Origin: Pedobacter roseus
GTDB lineage: Bacteria > Bacteroidota > Bacteroidia > Sphingobacteriales > Sphingobacteriaceae
Assembly: GCF_014395225.1 (NCBI RefSeq)
Contig: NZ_CP060723.1
Span: 5,642,001-5,706,000 of the forward strand
DNA: 64,000 nt
Reading direction: 5' to 3'
The notes beneath the pieces were generated by a model. That model worked only from the letters and a program-made list of their open reading frames with translations, did not search any database and was not told the DNA's origin. Below, piece after piece: positions 6,629 to 15,329 of this stretch (position 1 is the first letter of the stretch; each line of letters opens with the position of its first letter). Position numbers and translations under genes: made by a program.

Positions 6629-8740
6629 ATGAGTACAATGGTAAAGCAACGTGATATTACAGATTGTGGAGCAGCTTGTTTGGCTTCAATTGCCTCCCAT
6701 TATAAATTAGACCTGGCGGTTGCGCGGATCAGGCAGCTTGCCGGAACAGATAAAAAAGGAACCACCGTTTTAGGACTTGTAGAAGCCGCCCAGAAATTAG
6801 GATTTGAGGCCAAAGGCGTTAAAGCACCTTTTGAAAGTTTATTTAAAATACCTACACCAGCTATTGCCCATATTATTGTAAACGATATGCTGCAGCATTA
6901 TGTAGTGATTTACAAGGTAGGAGGTAAGTTTATAGAGGTGATGGACCCTATGGATGGGAAAGTGCACCGTAAAACATACGATGAATTTAAAAAGGAATGG
7001 ACTGGTGCTTTAGTATTGTTGTTGCCATCAGAAAATTTCCAGATCGGCAATGAAAAAAAATCGATCCAGGCAAGGTTTTGGAGTTTGATTAAACCGCACA
7101 AAGGCATTCTGACACAGGTTTTATTTGGTGCGGTTGTATATACTGTGTTGGGTTTATCAACCTCTATTTTCGTACAAAAACTGGTCGATTTTGTGCTCGT
7201 AGATGGCAATCATAACCTGCTTAACCTGATGAGCATTGCCATGATGGTGATTTTGCTGGTACAAATGTTTATTGGCTCAGCCAAAACGGTTTTTACCTTA
7301 AAAACCGGCCAGTTGATTGATTCGCAGCTTATTTTGGGCTACTATAAACACCTGCTGCGCTTGCCGCAACAGTTTTTTGATACCATGCGGGTGGGTGAAA
7401 TTATTTCGAGGATAAACGATGCGGTAAAAATCAGGACTTTTTTAAACGATGTATGCGTAAATTTTGTGGTGAACATTTTTATCGTTTTCTTTTCCTTCAT
7501 CATGATGTTTACCTATTACTGGAAACTTGCACTCATTACGCTTACCGTTATTCCATTGTATTTTGTAATTTATATAATTACCGATCGGTTTAACAAACGC
7601 ACACAACGCAGGCTGATGGAAGATGCTGCCGAGCTTGAATCGCAACTGGTAGAAAGTTTAAATTCGGTAGGAACTATTAAACGTTTTGGGTTGGAAGATC
7701 ATGCAAACGAAAAAACCGAAACCCGTTTTATCAAATTGCTTCAGGCTGGTTTTAAATCGAATATCAATGCCGTGGTATCGGGAACTTCTACCGAATTTAT
7801 TTCGCGGATGATTACCATTATTTTACTTTGGGTAGGTGCAGGTTATGTGTTGAGCAATTCGATTACACCTGGGGAATTATTATCATTTTATACTTTGATC
7901 GGTTATTTTACGGGACCGGTTTCTTCGCTGATCGGCATGAATAAAACCGTACAGGATGCCGTAATTGCTGCTGATCGTTTGTTTGAAATTATGGATTTGG
8001 AGCGCGAAAGCGACGAAAACCAGATTGAATTAAGTACCGATAAAATCGGTGATATCCATTTCGAAAATGTTTCTTTCCGTTATGGTGCGAGGTTGCCGGT
8101 TTTCGAGAACCTGAACTTAACCATTCCGCAGGGTAAATTTACGGCCATTGTGGGCGAAAGCGGATCGGGTAAATCGACTTTAATGTCGATCCTTCAAAAT
8201 ATTTACCCTATACAGGCCGGTAATGTGCGCATTGGTAAATACGACCTGAAATACATTAGCAACACCTCCCTCCGCAAAATGGTATCGGTAGTACCCCAGC
8301 AGATTGATTTATTTGCGGGCAATGTAATCGATAATATTGCCATTGGGGAAGAAGAACCCGATATGCAAAAGATTATTGATATTGCTGTTAAACTGGGTTT
8401 AATTGGTTTTATCGAAGCTTTGCCAAATGGTTTTCAGACTTATCTGGGCGAAAATGGCACCTCTTTATCAGGCGGACAAAGGCAGCGGATTGCCATTGCA
8501 AGGGCTTTATACCGTGATCCGGAAATTCTGATTTTAGATGAAGCTACCTCATCGCTTGATTCGGTTTCGGAACAGCATGTACAGCGGATGATAGCGCTTT
8601 TAAAAGAAGAGCAGAAAACCGTAATTGTAATTACCCACCGATCGAGCACGCTGAACAATGCCGATAAAATTATTGTATTGGATAAAGGTGTAGTGGTAGA
8701 GCAGGGCAGCCATCAGGAGCTGAAATATCAGTTGGCCTAA
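6629..8740 (+). CDS. Peptidase-containing ABC transporter (PCAT), C39 type
   Basis: A 703-residue processing exporter with three parts. The C39 cysteine peptidase (about 1-130) has Gln7, Cys13 in DITDCGAACL, His90 in MLQHYVVIY and Asp106 in VMDPMDG. The six-helix ABC membrane domain spans about 155-440. The ATPase (about 470-700) has Walker A GESGSGKST, signature LSGGQRQR and Walker B LILDEATSSLD. It should cut the precursor after Gly-Gly and export the core peptide. All catalytic residues are present. Co-location with the GG peptide and HlyD gene makes the substrate assignment strong by context. Confidence 0.93.
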   Translation: MSTMVKQRDITDCGAACLASIASHYKLDLAVARIRQLAGTDKKGTTVLGLVEAAQKLGFEAKGVKAPFESLFKIPTPAIAHIIVNDMLQHYVVIYKVGGKFIEVMDPMDGKVHRKTYDEFKKEWTGALVLLLPSENFQIGNEKKSIQARFWSLIKPHKGILTQVLFGAVVYTVLGLSTSIFVQKLVDFVLVDGNHNLLNLMSIAMMVILLVQMFIGSAKTVFTLKTGQLIDSQLILGYYKHLLRLPQQFFDTMRVGEIISRINDAVKIRTFLNDVCVNFVVNIFIVFFSFIMMFTYYWKLALITLTVIPLYFVIYIITDRFNKRTQRRLMEDAAELESQLVESLNSVGTIKRFGLEDHANEKTETRFIKLLQAGFKSNINAVVSGTSTEFISRMITIILLWVGAGYVLSNSITPGELLSFYTLIGYFTGPVSSLIGMNKTVQDAVIAADRLFEIMDLERESDENQIELSTDKIGDIHFENVSFRYGARLPVFENLNLTIPQGKFTAIVGESGSGKSTLMSILQNIYPIQAGNVRIGKYDLKYISNTSLRKMVSVVPQQIDLFAGNVIDNIAIGEEEPDMQKIIDIAVKLGLIGFIEALPNGFQTYLGENGTSLSGGQRQRIAIARALYRDPEILILDEATSSLDSVSEQHVQRMIALLKEEQKTVIVITHRSSTLNNADKIIVLDKGVVVEQGSHQELKYQLA

Positions 8741-8747
8741 ATTACCC

Positions 8748-8810
8748 CGTTCCGTAGGAACGCTTCACGGGTAGCCAATTGTAGATTGGCGTTTTCGTTC
8801 CGTAGGAACG
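8748..8810. repeat. Cluster of three small palindromes (CGTTCC-GTA-GGAACG)
   Basis: The 15-base palindrome CGTTCCGTAGGAACG occurs at 8748-8762 and again at 8796-8810, with a third hairpin (GCCAAT ... ATTGGC) between them. Placed right after the exporter stop, the cluster could protect or end the transcript. No T-tract follows, so it is listed as a REP-like repeat. Confidence 0.7.
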
Positions 8811-8893
8811 TTTCGTGTTTTTAAACATGGGCCCCAAACCGACTTCTTAAGTTTCGCGTAAGGGAAAATATTTTGTATGTTTTTTGGAAAGCA

Positions 8894-8932
8894 GTTGCAA
8901 CGCAATTTTTAGCGTTAGTCCTGCTTTTTGCT
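8894..8932 (+). repeat. 39-base direct repeat, copy 1
   Basis: Matches 9271-9309 with one difference. The core is CGCAATTTTTAGCGTTAGTC. Together with the larger duplication at 9101/9413 it shows nested local duplication of this non-coding region. Confidence 0.8.
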
Positions 8933-8952
8933 GCAATCTTTTTTGCCCTTTG

Positions 8953-9080
8953 ACTACGCGACCATTGACAGGCTCCAATAGAACAATCGTCATCTCGACT
9001 GTAGCGCAGCGAAATGGAGAGATCTTTGTACCAAAATATTGAAAATTTAAAAGATTTCTCCACTGCGGTCGAAATGACGA
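8953..9080. repeat. Dispersed inverted-repeat element, GTCATCTCGACTG family, copy 1
   Basis: The arms CGTCATCTCGACTG ... AGATC and GATTTCTCC ... CGGTCGAAATGACG pair around a short AT-rich centre. The flank containing GGCTCCAATAGAA matches, in reverse orientation, TTCTATTGGAGCC at the related element at 36671-36836. It has no ORF, and mobile or regulatory status is unknown. Confidence 0.65.
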
Positions 9081-9100
9081 TACTAAGGAGATTTCTGCCC

Positions 9101-9271
9101 CCTAAGAACCACTAACCCAGGTTAAATAAACCCGACAAGAGCGAACACCGAACGCAGTGAGGTAAAGCGCATGGCGGGGCTTTCGGAACAGATTTACACA
9201 GAACCCTGCTTTTCAAAAAAACTGTAATTGATTTTTATAATGGTTTGGTGAGCCACCAAACATAGAATCGG
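9101..9271 (+). repeat. About 170-base direct duplication, copy 1
   Basis: Starts CCTAAGAACCACTAACCCAG and ends ACCAAACATAGAATCGG. It is nearly identical to 9413-9580 over most of its length. It contains the dispersed motif AAACCCGACAAGAGCGAACA ... GGCGGGGCTTTCGG that recurs in degenerate form at 15432, 25672 and 54774. Confidence 0.85.
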
Positions 9272-9309
9272 TTGCAGCGCAATTTTTAGCGTTAGTCCTG
9301 CTTTTTGCT
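9271..9309 (+). repeat. 39-base direct repeat, copy 2
   Basis: One difference from 8894-8932 (GTTGCAGCGC in place of GTTGCAACGC). Confidence 0.8.
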
Positions 9310-9412
9310 TGTAGTCCCGATTAGAAAAAAATCGGGAGCTACCGCGTCAATCAGGTTTAGGAATGTTCTGTCCGTGCTAATATTTAAGTTTTACTGGCGC
9401 GAAGATTACTCG

Positions 9413-9580
9413 CCTAAGAACCACTTACCCAGGTTAAATAAACCCGACAAGAGCGAACACCGAACGCAGTGAGGTAAAGCGTATGGCGGGGCTTTCGGAC
9501 CCGACGAACGCAGAACCCTGCTTTTCAAAAAACATGAATGATTTTTCTACTGTTTGGCTGGCCACCAGGCATAGAATCGG
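9413..9580 (+). repeat. About 170-base direct duplication, copy 2
   Basis: Second copy of 9101-9271. The differences cluster after GGGGCTTTCGGA. Nothing in 8741-9611 looks like a gene, so the space is repeat sequence throughout. Confidence 0.85.
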
Positions 9581-9611
9581 GCACAGGTAAACTGCGTAGG
9601 TTTAGCGAAAC

Positions 9612-9648
9612 AAAAAAGGCGTTCTGCAATGTTGCAAAACGCCTTTTA
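9612..9648 (-). terminator. Rho-independent terminator of metK
   Basis: On the minus strand AAGGCGTT and TTGCAA pair with TTGCA and AACGCCTT around a two-base turn, followed by six T residues. It sits 20 bases past the metK stop. Confidence 0.85.
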
Positions 9649-9667
9649 TATAAATTTATTTGCAGAA

Positions 9668-10918
9668 TTAAATACCGAAAGCAGCTTTAACCTGATCTAC
9701 GTAATCTAATTTCTCCCAGGTAAATAAATCAACTGTAACCGTTTTTTCTTCACCGTTTGGTGTTCTGAAAGTTTTGGTAACGGTTTCTGGCGTACGGCCC
9801 ATGTGGCCATAAGCAGCAGTTTCGCTGTAAATTGGGTTTCTTAACTTTAAACGTTGCTCAATAAAGTAAGGGCGCATATCGAAAATCGACTCTACAATTT
9901 TAGCAATCTCGCCATCCGTTTTACCTACTTTACCCGTTCCGTAAGTATTAATGTAAATACCCATTGGTTTTGCAACACCGATAGCGTAAGATACCTGAAC
10001 TAAAATTTCGTCGGCAATGCCGGCAGCCACTAAGTTTTTAGCGATATGACGGGTAGCATAAGCCGCACTTCTATCTACTTTACTTGGATCTTTACCCGAG
10101 AAAGCGCCACCACCATGGGCACCTTTACCACCGTAAGTATCTACAATGATTTTTCTACCGGTTAAACCAGTATCACCATGCGGACCGCCGATTACAAATT
10201 TACCGGTTGGGTTAATGTGGTATTCTATTTTATCGTTAAATAAATGCGCGTAGGCTGGGTTGTTTTTGATGATTCTTGGAATCAAAATATTTACCAGATC
10301 AGTTTTAATTTTAGCCAACATCGCAGCTTCTTCATCAAAATCATCGTGCTGTGTAGAAATTACAATGGCATCGATGCGAACCGGTTTATTGTTATCATCG
10401 TATTCTAAAGTAACCTGGCTTTTTGCATCAGGGCGTAAATAAGTGATTTCGTTATTTTCGCGACGTAAAACAGCCAGTTCCTGTAATAATTTATGAGAAA
10501 GGTTTAATGCCAATGGCATGTAATCTTCAGTTTCGTTGGTTGCATAACCAAACATCATACCTTGATCGCCTGCTCCTTGTTCTTCCTTGCTGCTTCTATC
10601 TACACCTTGGTTAATGTCTTGCGACTGCTCGTGTATGGCCGATAAAATACCACAAGAGTTGGCCTCGAACATGTATTCGCTTTTGGTGTAACCAATTTTC
10701 TTGATTACATCGCGTGCAATCTGCTGTACATCTAAATATGTTTTAGATTTTACTTCACCAGCTAAAATAACCTGGCCAGTGGTAACCAAAGTTTCGCAAG
10801 CTACTTTTGATTCTGGATCGAAAGCCAAAAAGTTATCAATTAACGCATCCGAAATTTGATCGGCGATTTTATCTGGGTGACCCTCAGAAACAGATTCTGA
10901 TGTAAATAAATATGACAT
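9668..10918 (-). CDS. metK: S-adenosylmethionine synthase
   Basis: A 416-residue cytosolic enzyme that makes SAM from methionine and ATP, releasing phosphate and pyrophosphate. The sequence shows the family signatures: FTSESVSEGHPDKIADQISD at the N-terminus, GDQGMMFGYAT (methionine/ATP-binding loop), and the P-loop-like GGGAFSGKDPSKVDRSAAY, all intact. It is slightly longer than the E. coli enzyme (384), as is usual in Bacteroidetes. It is monocistronic, with its own promoter (10945-10974) and terminator. Confidence 0.98.
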   Translation of the reverse strand: MSYLFTSESVSEGHPDKIADQISDALIDNFLAFDPESKVACETLVTTGQVILAGEVKSKTYLDVQQIARDVIKKIGYTKSEYMFEANSCGILSAIHEQSQDINQGVDRSSKEEQGAGDQGMMFGYATNETEDYMPLALNLSHKLLQELAVLRRENNEITYLRPDAKSQVTLEYDDNNKPVRIDAIVISTQHDDFDEEAAMLAKIKTDLVNILIPRIIKNNPAYAHLFNDKIEYHINPTGKFVIGGPHGDTGLTGRKIIVDTYGGKGAHGGGAFSGKDPSKVDRSAAYATRHIAKNLVAAGIADEILVQVSYAIGVAKPMGIYINTYGTGKVGKTDGEIAKIVESIFDMRPYFIEQRLKLRNPIYSETAAYGHMGRTPETVTKTFRTPNGEEKTVTVDLFTWEKLDYVDQVKAAFGI

Positions 10919-10944
10919 TTATTAAATAATTAATGATAAATAAA

Positions 10945-10974
10945 CAAATTTATAATTGCCAAACCCCTTGGAAA
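10945..10974 (-). promoter_or_regulatory. Predicted metK promoter
   Basis: On the minus strand a TTTC element is followed 18 bases later by TAAATTTG, an exact TAnnTTTG -7 box. Transcription would start about 20 bases before the metK ATG, so the structured DNA at 11017-11067 should not be in the transcript. Confidence 0.45.
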
Positions 10975-11016
10975 CAGGTGGTAAAATGATTGAAAGGAGG
11001 CATTAGCAATTTTTTT

Positions 11017-11067
11017 AAGTGGTTGCAATCCGGTCCCGAGGTATCGGGATAGCAAATCAATCCACTT
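11017..11067. repeat. Intergenic inverted repeat between metK and lipid kinase gene
   Basis: Outer arms AAGTGG/CCACTT and an inner perfect hairpin TCCCGA-GGTA-TCGGGA form a long imperfect stem. It lies upstream of both divergent genes and looks like another dispersed intergenic palindrome. Confidence 0.6.
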
Positions 11068-11120
11068 TTTACTGCCGCAAAATTAGCATATTTTCTTTAT
11101 TTCAAAAATTATAGATTATT

Positions 11121-12023
11121 TTGTGCACTCAATCTTACACTTTGCACACAAAGATCAATATCCTCTTTATCATAAATCCTATCTCTGGTGGGAGGGGAAA
11201 ACTCCGTATTCCCGATTTTATCGACAAATATCTCGATAAGGAAAAGTTTAGTCCCAACTTCGTTTTCAGCGAATATGTGGGGCATGCCGGCGAACTGGCT
11301 GATGAAGCGGCGACCAAAAACTTCGACGTAATTATCGCTGCAGGTGGCGATGGTACCATAAATGAGGTAGCCACAAAAGTGCTAAAGCACAATAAAATTT
11401 TGGGCATTTTGCCACTGGGATCAGGCAATGGCCTTGCCCGGTTTTTAAATATCTCCAAAAACCTAAGGTATGCGCTCTCTATTATCAATAATTTTAAGAT
11501 TGATGAAATTGATACAGCGGAGTTTAATAATAAATGTTTTTTCAACCTGGCCGGGATGGGTTTTGATGCCCATTTAAGTTCTGTTTTTTCGAAAGATAAA
11601 AAACGAGGATTATCAGGTTATGTAAAACTGGGTTTTAAGGAGGTTTTTAACTATAAGGCACAAACTTATAACTTGAATATCGACGGTACCGAATATACGA
11701 GAAAAGCCTTTGCCATCAGCATTGCCAATTCATCGCAATATGGAAACGATGTTTATATCGCACCAAATGCGTCGGTAAAAGATGGGTTGCTGGATGTTTG
11801 CATTATCAAACCCTTCCCGATAATAAAATTGCCTGTTTTGGGTTATGTAATGTTAAGGGGCAAGGCAGAAAGCTCTGACATGATTGAAATTATTAAAGGA
11901 AAAAATATTAAAATTATAAGGGAAAAAGAAGGAGCGGTGCACGTAGATGGCGAACCTTTGCAAATGGGGACAGAGATAGCAGCGGTGGTGAACCCACTCT
12001 CGTTAAAAGTGATCGTTCCTTAG
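11121..12023 (+). CDS. Diacylglycerol/sphingosine kinase-family lipid kinase
   Basis: A 300-residue soluble enzyme of the DAGK catalytic family (DgkB/YegS-like), which phosphorylates a lipid hydroxyl with ATP. The N-terminal Rossmann-like domain has IINPISGGRGK, the nucleotide loop AAGGDGTINEVATK and LPLGSGNGLARFL. The C-terminal beta-sandwich ends AVHVDGEPLQMG. The frame has no ATG before the domain: a stop at 11112 is followed by a TTG at 11121, so a TTG start is the best choice but uncertain. It is divergent from metK. Confidence 0.85.
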   Translation: MCTQSYTLHTKINILFIINPISGGRGKLRIPDFIDKYLDKEKFSPNFVFSEYVGHAGELADEAATKNFDVIIAAGGDGTINEVATKVLKHNKILGILPLGSGNGLARFLNISKNLRYALSIINNFKIDEIDTAEFNNKCFFNLAGMGFDAHLSSVFSKDKKRGLSGYVKLGFKEVFNYKAQTYNLNIDGTEYTRKAFAISIANSSQYGNDVYIAPNASVKDGLLDVCIIKPFPIIKLPVLGYVMLRGKAESSDMIEIIKGKNIKIIREKEGAVHVDGEPLQMGTEIAAVVNPLSLKVIVP

Positions 12024-12279
12024 TTGAGTTTGGAGTTGAGGGTTTGGAGTTTGGAGACAATCTGGCTATTGACCATCAAACTATCAACCATTGACCAATT
12101 TAGCGTTGAGCGCTAAGCGTAAAGTGGTTGGCGGAGATGATCGACTATTAAACTATTAACCATCAACCATTAACCAATTTAGCGTTGAGCGTTTGGCGTC
12201 AATTAACCGATTTAAACAATTAACCAGTTAAACCAATAAACCATCATCCATCTTACATCTCCCATTTTACATTATAAGC
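12024..12279. repeat. Low-complexity spacer of repeated short words
   Basis: The spacer is built from recurring words: TTTGGAGTTGAG/GTTTGGAG (12023-12058), ACTATCAACCATTGACCAA and its variants (12075-12177), AGCGTTGAGCG (twice) and AACCAGTTAAACC. It has no coding potential. Similar word families appear at 43083-43120, 43785-43822, 45166-45330, 54572-54740 and 58620-58713. Confidence 0.6.
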
Positions 12280-12630
12280 ATGAAACCAAAGAAAAACAGT
12301 TTAAGCGATCTTGGCGGAATTATGTATTCTACCAATCCGGAGTTCGAATACGAAGAAGAAGTTGATGATTTGGTTACTTCTCCAAACAATCAGCAGGATT
12401 TAAGGGTAATGCTTGATAAAAAGAACCGTGGCGGTAAAGCCCTAACGTTAATTACAGGCTTCAGGGGGCGGTCAGAAGATTTAGAAGTATTGGGCAAAAT
12501 GCTGAAGACCAAATGTGGCGTAGGAGGCTCGGTTAAAGATGGCGAAATCATGATCCAGGGTGATGTACGCGATAAAGTGATGGGCATTCTGCAAAAAGAT
12601 GGCTATAAAGTGAAAAAGGCCGGCGGATAA
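12280..12630 (+). CDS. SUI1/eIF1-family translation factor (YciH-like)
   Basis: A 116-residue protein with a flexible N-terminus and a C-terminal SUI1 fold (about 40-116). It shows the conserved basic loop MLDKKNRGGKALTLITGF and the core KTKCGVGGSVKDGEIMIQGD. Bacterial YciH proteins resemble eukaryotic initiation factor 1 and are thought to influence initiation-complex fidelity. Length and domain are typical. It is a single gene. Confidence 0.9.
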   Translation: MKPKKNSLSDLGGIMYSTNPEFEYEEEVDDLVTSPNNQQDLRVMLDKKNRGGKALTLITGFRGRSEDLEVLGKMLKTKCGVGGSVKDGEIMIQGDVRDKVMGILQKDGYKVKKAGG

Positions 12631-12994
12631 CAGAAAAAGCTGTCATCCTGAGTGCAACGAAGGATCTTTATTTGATTTGCTTGTGTAGGAGTCTTCGACT
12701 ACGCCCAGAGGGCGATGCCTATAAGCTTTGCGTCATTCCCAACTCCGATTGGGAATCGTAATGCCTTGCTAGGGTTTGTATGTTGCATTAGGATTCCCGC
12801 ATGCGCGGGAATGACGACAGTTCTTTAGAACCTGCTGTATCGCATTTACGGATTACAATTTTCTATCATTAAATGTGCCGCGCTCAATCTAAATACTACC
12901 CCAATCTTACCATTTACAAGTTTATTCATGCCATATCCTGTTTTAATATTTCTTAAGCAGATTTTTTGCAAGATGTTTATGAAAAATTAAACGA
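12631..12994. repeat. Gene-free spacer with CGTCATTCCC inverted-repeat element
   Basis: At 12731-12816 the arms CGTCATTCCC and GGGAATGACG enclose two smaller hairpins (TCCC ... GGGA and CCCGCATGCGCGGG). A second fragment (GTCATCCTGAGTGCAACGAA, 12643-12662) belongs to the same general class. A related half-element lies at 20302-20336. The rest is AT-rich upstream sequence of the kinase gene. Confidence 0.65.
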
Positions 12995-14584
12995 ATGAAA
13001 AAGATAATCCTTTCTATTTCCTTACTGCTTTTGACTTTTGTGGCAAATGCACAGAAAAGTAGATATTTGGTTGATGAGTATGGTAATCCGAAACATTACG
13101 AGGTTCAGCAAAAATTTGGAAAGTGCAATATATTTTTAGTGGTAGATAGCGGTACAAAGCAGGTTACGCCATTTGAATATCTGACTAACTTTCCTTTAGG
13201 GAATATCGTTTTATTGAAAGGCGCAAAATCGATTGAGATCGAAAGTAGGATACAGAAAGATAGTTTGGCTTTTTATCGCTATTCAATTATAGAAAACGAT
13301 TCTATCGTTCTTAAAAAAGATGCAATCCCAACAAAAATAAAATATAAATGGGGTAGTGGAAGTATTCTGCCTAACTACGTTGCCGCCAATTTAGGGGTAT
13401 TTAATGCTGTAAACAAGAAAATAGAAGTTCAAATTTACAGGATCGATCTTAAAAGTCATGTTACTTCGGTAATAATATACAACAAGCCGATTTTTGCGCC
13501 GAAATCACTGTCGTTTAAATTATTAGGTGAAAACTCAGTCCGGAGTATTAATAATAACGCCAGTTTAGCCGTTAATGAAAGTGTAAAAGGTATAAGGGTT
13601 TCGATGGAAAATACTGATTTCAATATGCTTTATTCGATAATGGTTGAAAATATTGATGCCCATTCTTCTGCTATGCTCGAACCTGAATGGAAGGTAATTA
13701 AAAGCACAAATACGATTATTGGCGATATTGATGTTAAAGATTTTACCACTCCAGGTAAATACCGGGTTTCGGTATACCCTAAAACACGTACTTATTCTTT
13801 TTGGAAAGATAATACACTGGCTAGGAATTTTTTCTTTACAATAGAAAAACCAAAAGAAAGTTTTTTTACCTCTAAAGATTTACTAAAAGGGGGCGCAATT
13901 GGGTGCATTTTCGGTATAATATTGGTTCTGATTTTAAATAGTCGAAAAAAGAGAGAGGCAAGGATACTTGCACAAAAATCGCAGGAAAAAGAAATCGCCA
14001 AACTCCAATTAGATTCCGTTCGTTCGCAGTTAAACCCACACTTCTTGTTTAATGCGCTCGCAGGTATCCAAACGTTGATGAACAAAAATGAAATCGACAA
14101 TGCCAATCGCTACCTTACCAAATTTGCCCGATTAACGCGTAATGTTTTAGACCATAAGGAACTCATCAGCTTAACATCAGAAAAAACTTTATTGGATGAT
14201 TACCTGCAGATGGAGCAGTTACGTTTTGGCTTTCAGTACCAGATCACAGCTTCACCTGATCTTGATGTTGAGAATATTGAAATTCCGGCAATGCTTTTAC
14301 AGCCTTTTGTAGAAAATGCCGTAAAACATGGTATTGCAGCGAAAGGAGGTGATGGCAAAATTGAAATCGATTTTACTAAAAAGGAAACAGATGTGATTTT
14401 AAGCGTAAAAGACAATGGCGGTGGATTTGATACTGCAAAAGATTATGCCGGCTTGGGTTTGGCATTGACTAAAAACAGAATATCTTTATTCAATTCGATT
14501 TATAAAGAAACCCCGTTTTTATTGGATATGAAAGCAGATGCCAACGGAACTTTAATCCGGATCACAATTAATCAATGGTTATAA
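12995..14584 (+). CDS. LytS-type sensor histidine kinase
   Basis: A 529-residue membrane kinase. It has a signal peptide (MKKIILSISLLLLTFVANAQ), a periplasmic sensor region of about 270 residues without a recognised domain, one transmembrane helix (about 298-316), a short coiled linker, then the His_kinase domain with the phospho-acceptor in QLNPHFLFNAL (about residue 350) and a HATPase ending PFVENAVKHG, DNGGGF and GLGLALTKNR. Such kinases partner LytTR regulators, and one starts 1 base after this stop. The sensed signal is unknown. Confidence 0.92.
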   Translation: MKKIILSISLLLLTFVANAQKSRYLVDEYGNPKHYEVQQKFGKCNIFLVVDSGTKQVTPFEYLTNFPLGNIVLLKGAKSIEIESRIQKDSLAFYRYSIIENDSIVLKKDAIPTKIKYKWGSGSILPNYVAANLGVFNAVNKKIEVQIYRIDLKSHVTSVIIYNKPIFAPKSLSFKLLGENSVRSINNNASLAVNESVKGIRVSMENTDFNMLYSIMVENIDAHSSAMLEPEWKVIKSTNTIIGDIDVKDFTTPGKYRVSVYPKTRTYSFWKDNTLARNFFFTIEKPKESFFTSKDLLKGGAIGCIFGIILVLILNSRKKREARILAQKSQEKEIAKLQLDSVRSQLNPHFLFNALAGIQTLMNKNEIDNANRYLTKFARLTRNVLDHKELISLTSEKTLLDDYLQMEQLRFGFQYQITASPDLDVENIEIPAMLLQPFVENAVKHGIAAKGGDGKIEIDFTKKETDVILSVKDNGGGFDTAKDYAGLGLALTKNRISLFNSIYKETPFLLDMKADANGTLIRITINQWL

Positions 14585-14585
14585 A

Positions 14586-15329
14586 ATGCGGACAATTTTA
14601 GTAGATGATGAAGTCGCCAATTTAGAAAATCTAAAGATTTTACTGGATAAACACTGTCCCCATATTAAAGTGGTAGCCAGTGCATCCAATATTGACGAGG
14701 CTTTTGCACAGGTTAACCTGCATCATCCTGATCTGCTTTTCCTCGATATCCAGATGGGCAAAACAACAGGTTTTGATCTGTTGAACCAGCTTACCGAGAA
14801 AACCTTTGAAGTGGTGTTTGTAACCGCTTATGATCATTATGGCATCCAGGCAGTAAAATTTGCCGCTTTGGATTATCTGCTCAAACCGGTTGATCCTGAA
14901 GAGCTGATAACTGCGGTAGAAAAAGCTGAAATCCGGTTCAGGAATAAAATAAATGGTGAACAGCTCAATTTTTTATTGAGCCAGATTAAAAAAAGTGAGC
15001 CCAGCAGTCCGAAAATTGCTTTGCCCCAACAGCACGAAATCCGTTATGTTTCTGTTGATGATATTGTGCGCTGCGTAGCCGATAATACTTATACTTTTTT
15101 CTTTTTAAGCAATGGCGATAAAATCCTGATCTCGAAACCGTTAAAAGAATATTCAGACTTACTTAAACCCCAGGGTTTTGTGCGGGCGCACCAAAGCCAC
15201 CTGGTGAATCCAAAATTTGTAAAAAGCTGGCTAAAGGAAGATGGCGGAACGCTTTTGATGGATAATGGCGATAAAATCCCGGTATCTAAACCAAACAGGG
15301 AACTAGTAAAAGAAGTGTTGGGGAAATAG
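14586..15329 (+). CDS. LytTR-family response regulator
   Basis: A 247-residue regulator. The receiver domain (1-120) has the acidic pair VDDE, phospho-acceptor Asp54 in LLFLDIQMG, VTAYD and LLKPVD. The LytTR DNA-binding domain (about 145-247) includes EIRYVSVDDIVRC and GFVRAHQSHLVNP. It is one base behind the kinase, so the two form a two-component pair. The last 62 residues are identical to those of the tethered LytTR protein at 15851-16465, so both should bind the same DNA sites. Confidence 0.95.
   Translation: MRTILVDDEVANLENLKILLDKHCPHIKVVASASNIDEAFAQVNLHHPDLLFLDIQMGKTTGFDLLNQLTEKTFEVVFVTAYDHYGIQAVKFAALDYLLKPVDPEELITAVEKAEIRFRNKINGEQLNFLLSQIKKSEPSSPKIALPQQHEIRYVSVDDIVRCVADNTYTFFFLSNGDKILISKPLKEYSDLLKPQGFVRAHQSHLVNPKFVKSWLKEDGGTLLMDNGDKIPVSKPNRELVKEVLGK

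Noticed and set aside
8741..9611. CRISPR array in the repeat block
   Set aside because: Repeat copies are few and of unequal length, not regularly spaced, with no cas genes.
11000..11070. S-box/SAM riboswitch upstream of metK
   Set aside because: On the minus strand a GCAACC followed by GCTAATGCC looks S-box-like, but the P1 halves are missing and a promoter with an exact -7 box lies between this structure and metK, so it would not be transcribed.
11135..11545. Long open frame opposite the lipid kinase gene
   Set aside because: A shadow of the kinase codons on the other strand, with no protein-like motif. The same applies to 55660-56178, 28611-29060, 5551-5952 and 24844-25323.
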